Shown: positions 9,210 through 17,007 of the stretch, piece after piece | Layout of the letters: every line of letters begins with the position of its first letter | Numbering within the stretch: the first letter of the stretch is position 1 | Source: an uncultured Draconibacterium sp. | GTDB taxonomy: Bacteria; Bacteroidota; Bacteroidia; Bacteroidales; Prolixibacteraceae | NCBI RefSeq assembly: GCF_913060805.1 | Contig: NZ_CAJXTC010000018.1 | Coordinates: 49,673 to 113,672 of the forward strand | Direction of reading: 5' to 3' | Length of the DNA: 64,000 nt | Notes under the pieces: model-generated | What the model was told of the DNA's origin: nothing | What the model saw: the letters and a program-made list of their open reading frames with translations, nothing else | The model's database searches: none | Translations under genes and position numbers: made by a program

Positions 9210-10621
9210 TCGTCTTTCACAATCACGACTTCGTAGGTGTAAAGTTCGGCGGTTTTCCATCCGTCCCAGCCAATTCCGGCTTTGTTTTTTGCGCATCTTC
9301 CCAAGAATTCTTCTTTGCTCCAACCGGTTTTTTCGGCAACCTGCGGTAAGAACGTGCCGGAGTTGAAGCCGCTTATTATATAAATGCCGTGTTTGCCAAG
9401 TTCGAATTCATCGATCGATTTAATCTTTTTCAAAGGTGTTAAAACCGAAACTTCCAGTGTCATATTGTCCAAATCCGAAGGTTCAATCGGGTCGAAACGC
9501 TGGTCGTTTGTGGCCGAAACGGCAAAACGTTTGATCATTTGGCGCAATGTTTTATCGCCGGCAAAACCGCCAATGCATCCGCGTAATTCATTGTTGATAT
9601 AAATACTGATAAATGCACCGGCTTTTTGGTCGAGAATGCTGTCGTTACTTTTTTTATGCTTCTTTTCTTTTACGTCCTCGCCTAAAAAACGGGCAATTGA
9701 ATTTCGTGCCAGCTGCAAAATTTCCTGTTTTTCCGCGGGGCTTATTTCAAAAACCGCTTTCTCGTAAACAGCAATGGCCCAGTAACCCACAACGCGGTCT
9801 TTTTCGCCATAAAGTTTACTGTCGCCAGAGTTTTTATAGGCCAATTGTTTGAACTCAAAATCCCCTTTTTTAGTCAGGTAAAGCAGCGTTAATACTGATG
9901 TCCAGCCGCACAACGAAGTAGCAAGGTTGCCAATCTTTTTGTCTTTGTTCTTTTCAATGGCTTTCAACAGTTTGTTTGGCTTGTTCTTGCAAATGGCATC
10001 AGCCGTTATGTGGTCTACCAGGTTTGCATCTTCATAGCTTGGGAAATGCGAAAAGTCGGTGCTGATAACAAACAAATTATCCGGTGTAAAATATGGACGA
10101 AGTGCTTCTGCCAGCTTTTTGCAAATGCCCGACGAGTGAGTTCCAAGGATTATCGGCACCAGCGTGAAATCATTCCCCAAACGATATTGCAAAAAGGGTA
10201 ACTGAACCTCTAGACTATGTTCGTACAGGTGCGATTCATCGTGTTCGGTAAACACCGACGATGAGATCAGCAGTTCTTTCCCGATCTTTTTATTCACCTT
10301 AATTTCGCCCAGCGGAGTTTCGTAGTTTCCTTCCGTGTAAACCGCCGCTCCGCCAAAACTATAGCGGTGGCTCGATGCCAATACAAAAATATTCCGGTAG
10401 CTTTTGGTTGCCGGAATTTGTTTGAAAGCAGCCGCAGCAACTTCTCCACTAAAAATGTAGCCTGCATGTGGCGAAACAATAGCCCGCAGCGGTTGTGAGG
10501 TTTTTACAGTCGTGGCATTACTGAAAAGTTCTTCCAGCTCATTTCGTAATACGCCGCCCAATGAAGGGTAAAATTGCCCGGCCACTGCCGGCTCGCGGTT
10601 TTTATTTTTATTGAATATCAT
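9191..10621 (-). CDS. fused AmmeMemoRadiSam system protein B (MEMO1) and protein A (AMMECR1)
   Basis: Encodes 476 aa in two domains. Residues about 8-270 are MEMO1-like, related to extradiol dioxygenases: REPAVAGQFYP at the start, VSPHAGYIFSG, ASSHRYSFGGAAVYTEG and STDFSHFPSY, which hold the conserved His/Asp residues. Residues about 290-472 are AMMECR1-like: GAFISIYINNELRGCIGG carries the LRGCIG signature, then DNMTLEVSVLTPLKKI. The AmmeMemoRadiSam set normally includes a radical SAM protein; none is in this window. The biochemical role is not established. The gene stands alone on the minus strand. Confidence 0.85.
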   Translation of the reverse strand: MIFNKNKNREPAVAGQFYPSLGGVLRNELEELFSNATTVKTSQPLRAIVSPHAGYIFSGEVAAAAFKQIPATKSYRNIFVLASSHRYSFGGAAVYTEGNYETPLGEIKVNKKIGKELLISSSVFTEHDESHLYEHSLEVQLPFLQYRLGNDFTLVPIILGTHSSGICKKLAEALRPYFTPDNLFVISTDFSHFPSYEDANLVDHITADAICKNKPNKLLKAIEKNKDKKIGNLATSLCGWTSVLTLLYLTKKGDFEFKQLAYKNSGDSKLYGEKDRVVGYWAIAVYEKAVFEISPAEKQEILQLARNSIARFLGEDVKEKKHKKSNDSILDQKAGAFISIYINNELRGCIGGFAGDKTLRQMIKRFAVSATNDQRFDPIEPSDLDNMTLEVSVLTPLKKIKSIDEFELGKHGIYIISGFNSGTFLPQVAEKTGWSKEEFLGRCAKNKAGIGWDGWKTAELYTYEVVIVKDDQEKTS

Positions 10622-10752
10622 AGTTTCCTTTCAGCTAAAAGGTAGTAATTCTATTACGCATCTCAATAAAATTGGTTTAGATCCCGGTTTGTGAAGAAAC
10701 ATTTAAATAGCATCGGTTTTTGCGCGCAGTGATTTTAAAGATAGAACAGATA

Positions 10753-10766
10753 ACGTAAATTTACGT
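10753..10766. promoter_or_regulatory. perfect 14-bp palindrome ahead of cysQ
   Basis: ACGTAAATTTACGT is a perfect palindrome that ends 15 bases before the cysQ ATG. It could be an operator or could overlap the core promoter. No regulator is known for it. Confidence 0.35.
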
Positions 10767-10781
10767 GAATACTAAATCTGA

Positions 10782-11606
10782 ATGGACTTAAACAAGGTAC
10801 ATAATGTTATTGATGTGCTGGCCGAAGCCGGACGCGCGATCATTGAAGTGTATGAAAGTAACGACTTCGATGAGCAACGGAAATCGGATAATACAGCAGT
10901 TACCCGGGCCGACAAGGCGTCGAGTAAGATCATTAATGCAGGCCTTGAAAAAATATTCCCCGAGATTCCCGTATTAGATGAAGAAACAAACTTCCCGGAG
11001 TACGAAATTCGCAAAACCTGGGAGAATTACTTTTTGGTCGATCCACTGGATGGCACCAAAGAGTTTATTAAACGAAACGGCGAATTCTGCATCAACATCG
11101 GGTTGATTAACAAAACAGCCCCGGTAAACGGATGGATTTACGAACCCTTGAAAGAAAAAGGCTGGTACTGTGGTAAAGACGAGGGGATTTATGAGTTCGA
11201 CAGCAAAGGGAATTTTGCAAAAATGGATAAGCCCGAGCCGTACAACGGAAAAATAAGAGTAGCCACCAGCCGCTCGTTTTTTAAGCCCCGCGAAGCCGAG
11301 TTGATCGAAAAAATGAGAGGCACTTTTGAGTTGGAGATCCTGCATTGCGGCAGTTCGAAAAAACAAATCGAGATTATCAAAGGAAATGCCGATATGTACC
11401 TAAAAGCCGGTCCCTGTTCCGAATGGGATACTGCACCCGGCCAGTTAATGGTGGAAGAATTTGGCGGCACTGTTTTTCGTCAGGATACTTTTGAAACCAT
11501 GGCCTACAACAAAGCCATTCTTAAAAACCCGCATTTTGTAATGCTTAATGAGCGGCTAAATACCCCCGATTTTGTTGCTTTTATGCAGCAGATCATTCAA
11601 GAGTAG
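10782..11606 (+). CDS. cysQ: 3'(2'),5'-bisphosphate nucleotidase CysQ
   Basis: Encodes 274 aa of the inositol monophosphatase superfamily. It removes the 3' phosphate from PAP (and PAPS), clearing the inhibitory product of sulfate activation. Metal-site motifs are visible: the D-E-E of VLDEETNFPEYE (about residue 65), DPLDGTKEFIKRNGEFCINIGL (about residues 87-108), which is the CysQ form of DPxDGT, and CSEWDTAPGQLMVEEFGG near residue 210. The KRNGEF sequence after DGTKEF favours CysQ over plain inositol phosphatases. No sulfate assimilation genes are adjacent. It is probably monocistronic. Confidence 0.9.
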   Translation: MDLNKVHNVIDVLAEAGRAIIEVYESNDFDEQRKSDNTAVTRADKASSKIINAGLEKIFPEIPVLDEETNFPEYEIRKTWENYFLVDPLDGTKEFIKRNGEFCINIGLINKTAPVNGWIYEPLKEKGWYCGKDEGIYEFDSKGNFAKMDKPEPYNGKIRVATSRSFFKPREAELIEKMRGTFELEILHCGSSKKQIEIIKGNADMYLKAGPCSEWDTAPGQLMVEEFGGTVFRQDTFETMAYNKAILKNPHFVMLNERLNTPDFVAFMQQIIQE

Positions 11607-11695
11607 TTACTCAATTTCACTTTTTGATAAATAAAGCCTAACTTGTTCGGAGAGCACGGGATTTTTCCGTCGCATAAATCAAAAAAAACAATTAG

Positions 11696-11974
11696 ATGAA
11701 ACGTACATTTATTTTATTGGCAGTGGTAGTAGCTGCAGCAATTCTTTTTGCCGGATGCGCAACACAATCGTTTGAAAATATTGGCGATCCTCCGGGATTT
11801 ATAAAAGGTATCTTTCATGGTTTTATTTTGCTGTTTAGCTTTATAGCCAGCCTTTTTACCGATTACGAAATTTATGCTTTCCCCAATGCAGGAGGCTGGT
11901 ATAACTTTGGTTATCTTATTGGTGTGATGATGTTCTTTGGCGGTGGTGGTGCCGGCGCGAAGTGTAAAAAATAG
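11696..11974 (+). CDS. small predicted lipoprotein with glycine-rich C terminus
   Basis: Encodes 92 aa. A signal peptide ends in a lipobox (ILFAGC, Cys near residue 20), so the mature protein is probably lipid-anchored. After CATQSFENIGDPPGF come two hydrophobic segments (about residues 36-52 and 68-80) and a terminal GGGGAGAKCKK. I recognise similar short proteins in this phylum, all without function. It starts 89 bases after cysQ and has no obvious partner. Confidence 0.6.
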   Translation: MKRTFILLAVVVAAAILFAGCATQSFENIGDPPGFIKGIFHGFILLFSFIASLFTDYEIYAFPNAGGWYNFGYLIGVMMFFGGGGAGAKCKK

Positions 11975-12111
11975 CCTGCCGAAAAATAAATTTGCTAGTT
12001 GCGAACAACATGCTGTGTAAAACTTGCGTTTGATTACAAAAACGGACGCAGGCGTAATGCGTATCTTCGTATTGGATTTTAAACAGAATACAGAAATTAA
12101 ATTTTAGACAG

Positions 12112-12609
12112 ATGAATAGGATAGTTGTTCTTTTAGCGATTCTTGCAATTACTGCATCTTCATGTAAGATATTTCAAAAATCGTCGGGGCAGGCCGAATC
12201 GGCTTATACAACCGACACCACAGCACCAACAAAAGTGTTTACCGTTCCGGGTAGCGAAACAACCACGCAGCCAACAGCTGTAACAAAACCTGAGCCGGTA
12301 GCCGACGAGAAACCAATTGCAATGCGTAAAGAGCAGGTTTCGTTTACCAACGAGACGGATCAAACTGCAAACGCCGGAAATACTTTCTTTGTGATTTTGG
12401 GTTCGTTTAGCCAGTTAGACAATGCTAAGAATTACCGTTCAACACTTATCGACGAAGGTTTTACGCCAATTATTTTGCACAGCGAAACCGGTTATTACCG
12501 TGTTTGTGTTAATTCGTACAAAGCAGAAACCGAAGCACGCGGAAGAGTTGCACAGGTGCGCAATGCTTTCCCGAAATACTCGGATGTATGGCTTTTAATT
12601 AAAGAATAG
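12112..12609 (+). CDS. SPOR-domain lipoprotein
   Basis: Encodes 165 aa. A signal peptide with lipobox-like ITASSC puts the modified Cys near residue 18. A low-complexity Thr/Pro/Lys linker (about residues 20-85) leads to a C-terminal SPOR domain (about 88-163): FFVILGSFSQLDNAKNYRSTL, then GYYRVCVNSYKAETEARG. SPOR domains bind denuded glycan strands in septal peptidoglycan, so a cell-wall or division role in the periplasm is likely. It is monocistronic, with a strong terminator 22 bases downstream. Confidence 0.8.
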   Translation: MNRIVVLLAILAITASSCKIFQKSSGQAESAYTTDTTAPTKVFTVPGSETTTQPTAVTKPEPVADEKPIAMRKEQVSFTNETDQTANAGNTFFVILGSFSQLDNAKNYRSTLIDEGFTPIILHSETGYYRVCVNSYKAETEARGRVAQVRNAFPKYSDVWLLIKE

Positions 12610-12630
12610 AAAATATTTTAAATTGATTTG

Positions 12631-12658
12631 AAGACGCCGCTTTATGCGGCGTCTTTTG
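12631..12658 (+). terminator. Rho-independent terminator after the SPOR gene
   Basis: AAGACGCCGC pairs perfectly with GCGGCGTCTT around a six-base loop and is followed by TTG and TT. Confidence 0.85.
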
Positions 12659-12766
12659 TTGGTGCGTTTTGCACCGTTCTTTTGGCTTATAGTCCATAGA
12701 GAAGTGAAGCCTCCAATAAATTTCAATTGATTAGCATTGAGGTAGCTTAAGCCTTATCAGGCGGAT

Positions 12767-13155
12767 TTTACTCTTTGGCTTAGCCCAAAGAGTAAACAGA
12801 AAATCCAAGGCTGCGCCCGCTTCCCTCGGAAAAGCTACGCGATGCCAGCTAAAATTCCTGAAACTCGTCGTGCCTCCTCAAACAACAGTAATTTTTTACG
12901 CTGACAACGCTTGTTTTCCGGCTCACCGGCCGAGGCCGAAGCTTCGAAGCAGCCTTTTCATTCGCACTAACTTTGCATGAGTGGACGGCCTCTTTTGGTC
13001 TTTGCATAAGTTGAATTGAAACCTTAATGAGAGCGGGAAGCTCCGAAGGATGAGGAGATCACCCGTCCGAATTTAGGTTTTATAAAAACGGAGGGCGAAG
13101 ATCAAAAGGAGCCTTGAATTTTGTGCATACTATTTGTTTCAAGCCAAATAGTATG
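12767..13155. repeat. hairpin-bounded non-coding repeat-like element
   Basis: The 750-base gap after the SPOR gene has no convincing gene. It holds a block bounded by two hairpins. The left one has a perfect 12-bp stem (TTTACTCTTTGG at 12767-12778 with CCAAAGAGTAAA at 12785-12796). The right one has an 11-bp stem (CATACTATTTG at 13126-13136 with CAAATAGTATG at 13145-13155). The inside is GC-richer than other gaps and has stretches such as CGCCCGCTTCCC. I recall similar hairpin-flanked intergenic blocks in many Bacteroidota genomes; family membership is inference. Confidence 0.55.
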
Positions 13156-13305
13156 GCCTCCGGCAGGAAATAAATGAATGTAATACTCACCTGCCTATAT
13201 TTCTCGATTGATTTTTTAAAAGGAATCCAATCTTTAAAAATTCTTAAAATCAACAACAAAGGGTGTATCGGTGTTATATTTTCAGAATTTATTGGAAATC
13301 AGTAT

Positions 13306-13313
13306 TACATTTG
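13306..13313 (+). promoter_or_regulatory. -7 box (TACATTTG) for the dCMP deaminase gene
   Basis: TACATTTG matches TAnnTTTG and lies 46 bases before the ATG. No clear -33 element was seen. Confidence 0.45.
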
Positions 13314-13359
13314 TAATCATTGCAAAAAATGAATACCCATTCTAGAAAGAAAAAGTTGT

Positions 13360-13785
13360 ATGTGTAAAGACGAAAAGCAGAAGTTACTTGATCAACGCTA
13401 CCTGAAAATGGCTGATGTATGGTCGCAAAACTCGTACTGTAAACGCCGCCAGGTAGGTGCTTTAATTGTAAAGGATAAAATGATAATTTCTGACGGATAC
13501 AATGGTACGCCGGCAGGATTTGAAAATATATGCGAAGACGAAGACAACATTACAAAACCTTACGTGCTGCACGCCGAGGCCAATGCAATTACAAAGGTTG
13601 CCAAGTCGGGGAACAGTAGCGACGGTGCCACTTTGTACGTCACTTCTTCGCCATGTTTAGAGTGTTCGAAATTGATTATTCAGGCCGGAATTAAGCGTGT
13701 GGTTTTTACCGAAAGTTACCGCCTGGAGGATGGAATTAACCTGCTAAAACGTGCTGATATTGAAGTAAAGCAGGTTGATATTTAA
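13360..13785 (+). CDS. deoxycytidylate (dCMP) deaminase family protein
   Basis: Encodes 141 aa, typical for ComEB/dCMP deaminases. It would convert dCMP to dUMP for thymidylate synthesis in the cytosol. The zinc and catalytic signature is complete: HAEANAI (His ligand and proton-shuttling Glu, about residues 68-74) and PCLECSKLI (two Cys ligands, about residues 92-100). The N-terminal CKRRQVGALIVKD and SDGYNGTPAGFENICED match the dCMP branch rather than free cytidine deaminases. It starts 574 bases after the previous terminator and 129 bases before the S41 protease gene. Confidence 0.88.
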   Translation: MCKDEKQKLLDQRYLKMADVWSQNSYCKRRQVGALIVKDKMIISDGYNGTPAGFENICEDEDNITKPYVLHAEANAITKVAKSGNSSDGATLYVTSSPCLECSKLIIQAGIKRVVFTESYRLEDGINLLKRADIEVKQVDI

Positions 13786-13914
13786 AGGCAAAAGTTTCAA
13801 GTGGAAAGGCAAAAGTGAGATTTTGCTATACGCTACCGGTTGTTTGCCGCCATGTTATACATTAAAATCAGGCCGGGCTTCGTTCGCAGAGGTACTGGCC
13901 ATTGAAGAAAGCCT

Positions 13915-15570
13915 ATGAACAAGAAAACAACAATACTTTTACCTGTTCTCATTGCAATTGCTGTTGCAGCAGGTATTCTTATCGGAAACCTATTAAGCAG
14001 GAATGCCACCACTCCGGCATTTCACGGAATGGGTTTCGCGCAGCCCAATAAAATCTCCACTATTCTCGACTTGGTAAATACAGGATATGTAGACAGTGTA
14101 AATACCGGCGATATTGTTGAACAAACAATTCCGGAAATACTGAAAAGTCTCGATCCGCACACCAGTTATATTCCCGCACGCGATATGCAGGAAGTGCAGG
14201 AAGAAATGAGTGGAAATTTCTCAGGTATTGGTGTTCAGTTTTCCATTCAGGAAGACACGGTGCGCGTGATTGAAGTGATTTCAGGTGGCCCGTCGAGCAA
14301 GGTGGGCGTAATGCCCGGCGACCGCATTGTAAGTGTTAACGACTCGGTAATTGCGGGTGTTGATGTGCATAATAATACGGTGCTGTCGTTGTTGCGCGGC
14401 GAAAAGAACTCGAAAGTTCGCGTTGGCGTAATACGATCGGGTTTTGATGGCGAGCTGGAGTTTGAAATTACCCGTGGCGATATTCCGCTGTACAGCGTTG
14501 ATGTATCGTACATGATTGATGACCACACCGGTTTTATAAAAGTGAGTCGTTTTGCCAATACCACTTACCGCGAGTTTGTGGAGGGAATGCTGAAACTTAA
14601 AGATGCGGGTGCCGAAAAGGTAATTATCGATTTGCGGGGTAACCCTGGCGGATCGCTTGTTGGCGTGCTGCAAATGGTTGACGAATTCCTTAAAAAGGGG
14701 GAACCGATTCTGTACACCGAAGGTATGCATCAGCAACGAAAAACATACAATGCTTCAGCTAAAGCAACTTTTGCCGATATCGGTGTTTATGTGATGATCG
14801 ACGAATTTTCGGCATCGGCAAGTGAGATTTTTGCCGGCGCTATGCAGGATAACGACCGCGGATTTGTGATCGGTCGTCGTTCGTTCGGAAAAGGACTGGT
14901 GCAAGAGCAAATTCCACTGATGGACGGTTCGGCTTTGCGCCTTACTGTGGCACGTTTTTACACGCCCAGCGGACGCTGTATTCAAAGTTCGTACGATGAT
15001 GGTAACGAAGAATATTACAACCATATTTACGAGCGTTTCCATAATATGGAGCAGTTGGTGGCCGACAGTATTCATTTTGCCGATTCGTTGCGCTACGAAA
15101 CCAAAGGCGGACGTGTGGTATACGGCGGTGGCGGCATTATGCCCGACTTTTTTGTTCCGGTTGATACCACTGGGAACTCGGCCTATTTCAACCAGATTTA
15201 CCGCAAAGGGCTGATTTATTCGTTTGCTTATGCTTATGCCGATTCGCACCGCGAGGAGCTAACAAAATTGACCTCGGCCGACGAGTTTGAGAATTACCTG
15301 GATAAGAACAAAGCGCTAAACGACTTTATAGCGTATGCCGAAGAAAAGGGCGTGAAAAAGGATAACGAAGGATTGAAGGTGTCGGGGAAAGTGATTAATA
15401 CGCAAATGAAAGCCTATGTTGCACGGAATATTATTGGCGAAGAAGGTTTTTACCCGATCATCAAACAAATTGATAAAACGCTGTTGCGTGCCATCGAGGT
15501 GTCGCAGCAAAACCTGATGGTACAGAATGTGGTGGCTACCGATTCGGTGGTGGTGCCCTTTGCGCAATAG
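13915..15570 (+). CDS. S41 family C-terminal processing peptidase (CtpA/Prc type)
   Basis: Encodes 551 aa. An N-terminal hydrophobic segment (residues about 6-27) exports and anchors it to the periplasmic side. A PDZ domain covers about residues 95-180 (FSGIGVQFSIQEDTVRVIEV, GVMPGDRIVSVN). The S41 core follows: VIIDLRGNPGG, then the SASASE motif, with the nucleophile probably Ser301 and the general base Lys326 in SFGKGLVQ, 25 residues apart as in known members. It cleaves C termini of envelope proteins. The last 170 residues form an extra helical domain usual in Bacteroidota forms. A strong terminator follows. Confidence 0.9.
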   Translation: MNKKTTILLPVLIAIAVAAGILIGNLLSRNATTPAFHGMGFAQPNKISTILDLVNTGYVDSVNTGDIVEQTIPEILKSLDPHTSYIPARDMQEVQEEMSGNFSGIGVQFSIQEDTVRVIEVISGGPSSKVGVMPGDRIVSVNDSVIAGVDVHNNTVLSLLRGEKNSKVRVGVIRSGFDGELEFEITRGDIPLYSVDVSYMIDDHTGFIKVSRFANTTYREFVEGMLKLKDAGAEKVIIDLRGNPGGSLVGVLQMVDEFLKKGEPILYTEGMHQQRKTYNASAKATFADIGVYVMIDEFSASASEIFAGAMQDNDRGFVIGRRSFGKGLVQEQIPLMDGSALRLTVARFYTPSGRCIQSSYDDGNEEYYNHIYERFHNMEQLVADSIHFADSLRYETKGGRVVYGGGGIMPDFFVPVDTTGNSAYFNQIYRKGLIYSFAYAYADSHREELTKLTSADEFENYLDKNKALNDFIAYAEEKGVKKDNEGLKVSGKVINTQMKAYVARNIIGEEGFYPIIKQIDKTLLRAIEVSQQNLMVQNVVATDSVVVPFAQ

Positions 15571-15594
15571 CGCATTAACTTGCTTAGTATAAAA

Positions 15595-15641
15595 GATCCG
15601 GGCCGTATTATCTGAAAAGATAAACGACCCGGATTTTTTTT
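15595..15641 (+). terminator. Rho-independent terminator after the S41 peptidase gene
   Basis: ATCCGGG pairs with CCCGGAT, an inner TTATC pairs with GATAA, and a run of eight T follows. Confidence 0.85.
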
Positions 15642-15710
15642 GTGGAAGACTATTTTTGAATTAAGGCAGTCGTTTCTTTACACACCGTTTTTTAATGGAG
15701 CTGTTTTAAC

Positions 15711-16063
15711 TTTCGTCCGGAAGAACCATCAGCGTTGAACGGCTTTCTTCGCCGGACGATTTCCCTTTGATCATTTAACCCCGGCGCTACGCACCGGGTT
15801 ATTCACATTCGACGCTTCCAGCATCGTAAAAAGCTATCGTTTCAATTATAGCTTTCCGTTTTTCAAATCACGAAGGGATAAAACAGGATTTATCTCGGGT
15901 GAAACCCGAGGCAGGGTTCAGCGCTATTTATTAATAGCCGCAAGGGGGCGAAGGCAATAACCCGGTGCGACTGACGGAGTCAGGAAGCGCCGGGAAACAG
16001 AATGAGGAAGATCTCGTCCGGCGAAGAAAGCTGGATTACGCTTGTTCGCCGTCCCGGACGAAA
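15711..16063. repeat. 353-bp imperfect palindromic, highly structured repeat element
   Basis: The gap between the S41 terminator and the AraC-type gene has no convincing gene. Its ends are perfect inverted repeats (TTTCGTCCGG at 15711-15720, CCGGACGAAA at 16054-16063). Just inside, TTTCTTCGCCGGACGA pairs with TCGTCCGGCGAAGAAA, and further in CGCACCGGGTTATT pairs with AATAACCCGGTGCG and CCCGGCGCT with AGCGCCGGG. The centre has local hairpins (AAAGCTAT/ATAGCTTT, CTCGGGTGAAACCCGAG, GGCTATT-type). This suggests a MITE/REP-like element or a folded RNA. No transposase is encoded. Confidence 0.6.
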
Positions 16064-16125
16064 TAAATTGGATTATGTAGAAATAACTGGCGGTAGAGAT
16101 ATTGTTCGTACGTAATTTTATGAAA

Positions 16126-16292
16126 CTATACAGTTTCCTAAAGTATCAGTGGCAATAATTAATCAAAATGTACAATTTTCTAAAATGTACATCGTGATAT
16201 TTAATCAAATTGTACAGTTTTATAAAAAGTAAAAGCTGATATTTTAGGAAAATAAAACAATTCCTAAAGAATTGCAATCAATACTTTAGGAA
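16126..16292. promoter_or_regulatory. tandem repeats and TTCCTAAA motifs upstream of the AraC-type gene
   Basis: Three diverged tandem units of about 42 bases start at 16126, 16169 and 16211, each opening with a TGTACA/CTATACA-like core and an AATTTTCTAAAA-like stretch. Overlaid are four copies of TTCCTAAA or its complement TTTAGGAA at 16135, 16243, 16261 and 16285; the second and third form an inverted pair. This looks like a multi-site operator, perhaps for autoregulation. No binding data exist. Confidence 0.4.
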
Positions 16293-16371
16293 AGTTCTCA
16301 ATATGATAAATAATTAAACGGGTAATACTCTTGGGTGATAAGATTTTCTTACTTTTAAGGAAAAACCTGTT

Positions 16372-16830
16372 ATGTCCACAAACAATTTTACCCCGATTAC
16401 GCCCGAATTAGTCTTTAATGGTTTGATTGATAACCCCGGGAAAGAAATTAAAAAGCGCACAGAGCTGGTTCGTGAGAATAATGCCAGCGAAAATAACTAC
16501 ATGGATATGTTTGCCAATTTGGTGCGGATTTACGGCAAGCGCGATGCGAAAGATTATGCCAAAATGTTAAATGCCAATTATCGGCATTTCGATGGGGCTA
16601 TCCGCTGTATGTCGGGAATGAGCGCCCACCAATGGATAAATAATTACCTGTGTTTGGTGGCTTGCGATTTAGTGGAACACACCGATTATACGTTTAAAAC
16701 CATTGGTAAGATTTTGGGATTTTCGCAAAGCAGTTTCTCGCAGTTTTTCCGGAGCCAGAAAAAAATGCAGCCCTGGGAGTACCGGAATTTGAAACGCCAT
16801 GGTCGCAAACGTGGATTCTTTTACGATTAG
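16372..16830 (+). CDS. short AraC-type helix-turn-helix protein
   Basis: Encodes 152 aa. The C-terminal half resembles an AraC/XylS DNA-binding domain, notably YTFKTIGKILGFSQSSFSQF followed by FRSQKKMQPWEYRN (about residues 103-137), which matches the second helix-turn-helix. The N-terminal half (MDMFANLVRIYGKRDAKDYA) is too short for a usual sensor domain. It may be a stand-alone DNA-binding protein tuned by the repeats in front of it. It is convergent with nadA. The start ATG at 16372 sits after a long AT-rich leader. Confidence 0.6.
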   Translation: MSTNNFTPITPELVFNGLIDNPGKEIKKRTELVRENNASENNYMDMFANLVRIYGKRDAKDYAKMLNANYRHFDGAIRCMSGMSAHQWINNYLCLVACDLVEHTDYTFKTIGKILGFSQSSFSQFFRSQKKMQPWEYRNLKRHGRKRGFFYD

Positions 16831-16838
16831 TCGTTGGT

Positions 16839-16937
16839 CAAAAGGCAAAAGGAAAAAGTAGAAAGGCAAAAGGAATGTGATGAGAAAACAGCATCTAGTA
16901 TCCAGCATCTAGCATCCAGTAACCAGTATCCAGTAAC
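16839..16937. repeat. short degenerate tandem repeats between the AraC-type gene and nadA
   Basis: Two kinds of simple repeat lie here: GAAAGGCAAAAGG-like units (16839-16877), also seen at 13786-13818, and 13-14-base units of the CAGCATCTAGTATC type (16890-16937). Nothing suggests a gene. Such runs are common between genes in related genomes. Confidence 0.5.
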
Positions 16938-17007
16938 AGATTTCTCGCTGCGCTCGAAATGACAGTAGCTCGCGTTACTCGTTACTCGCCACTCGTGTCT
17001 TCCTAAA

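Noticed and set aside
12667..13300. Small genes in the SPOR-dCMP deaminase gap
   Set aside because: No frame of useful length has a start, a family match or a promoter; the sequence is better explained by the hairpin-bounded element.
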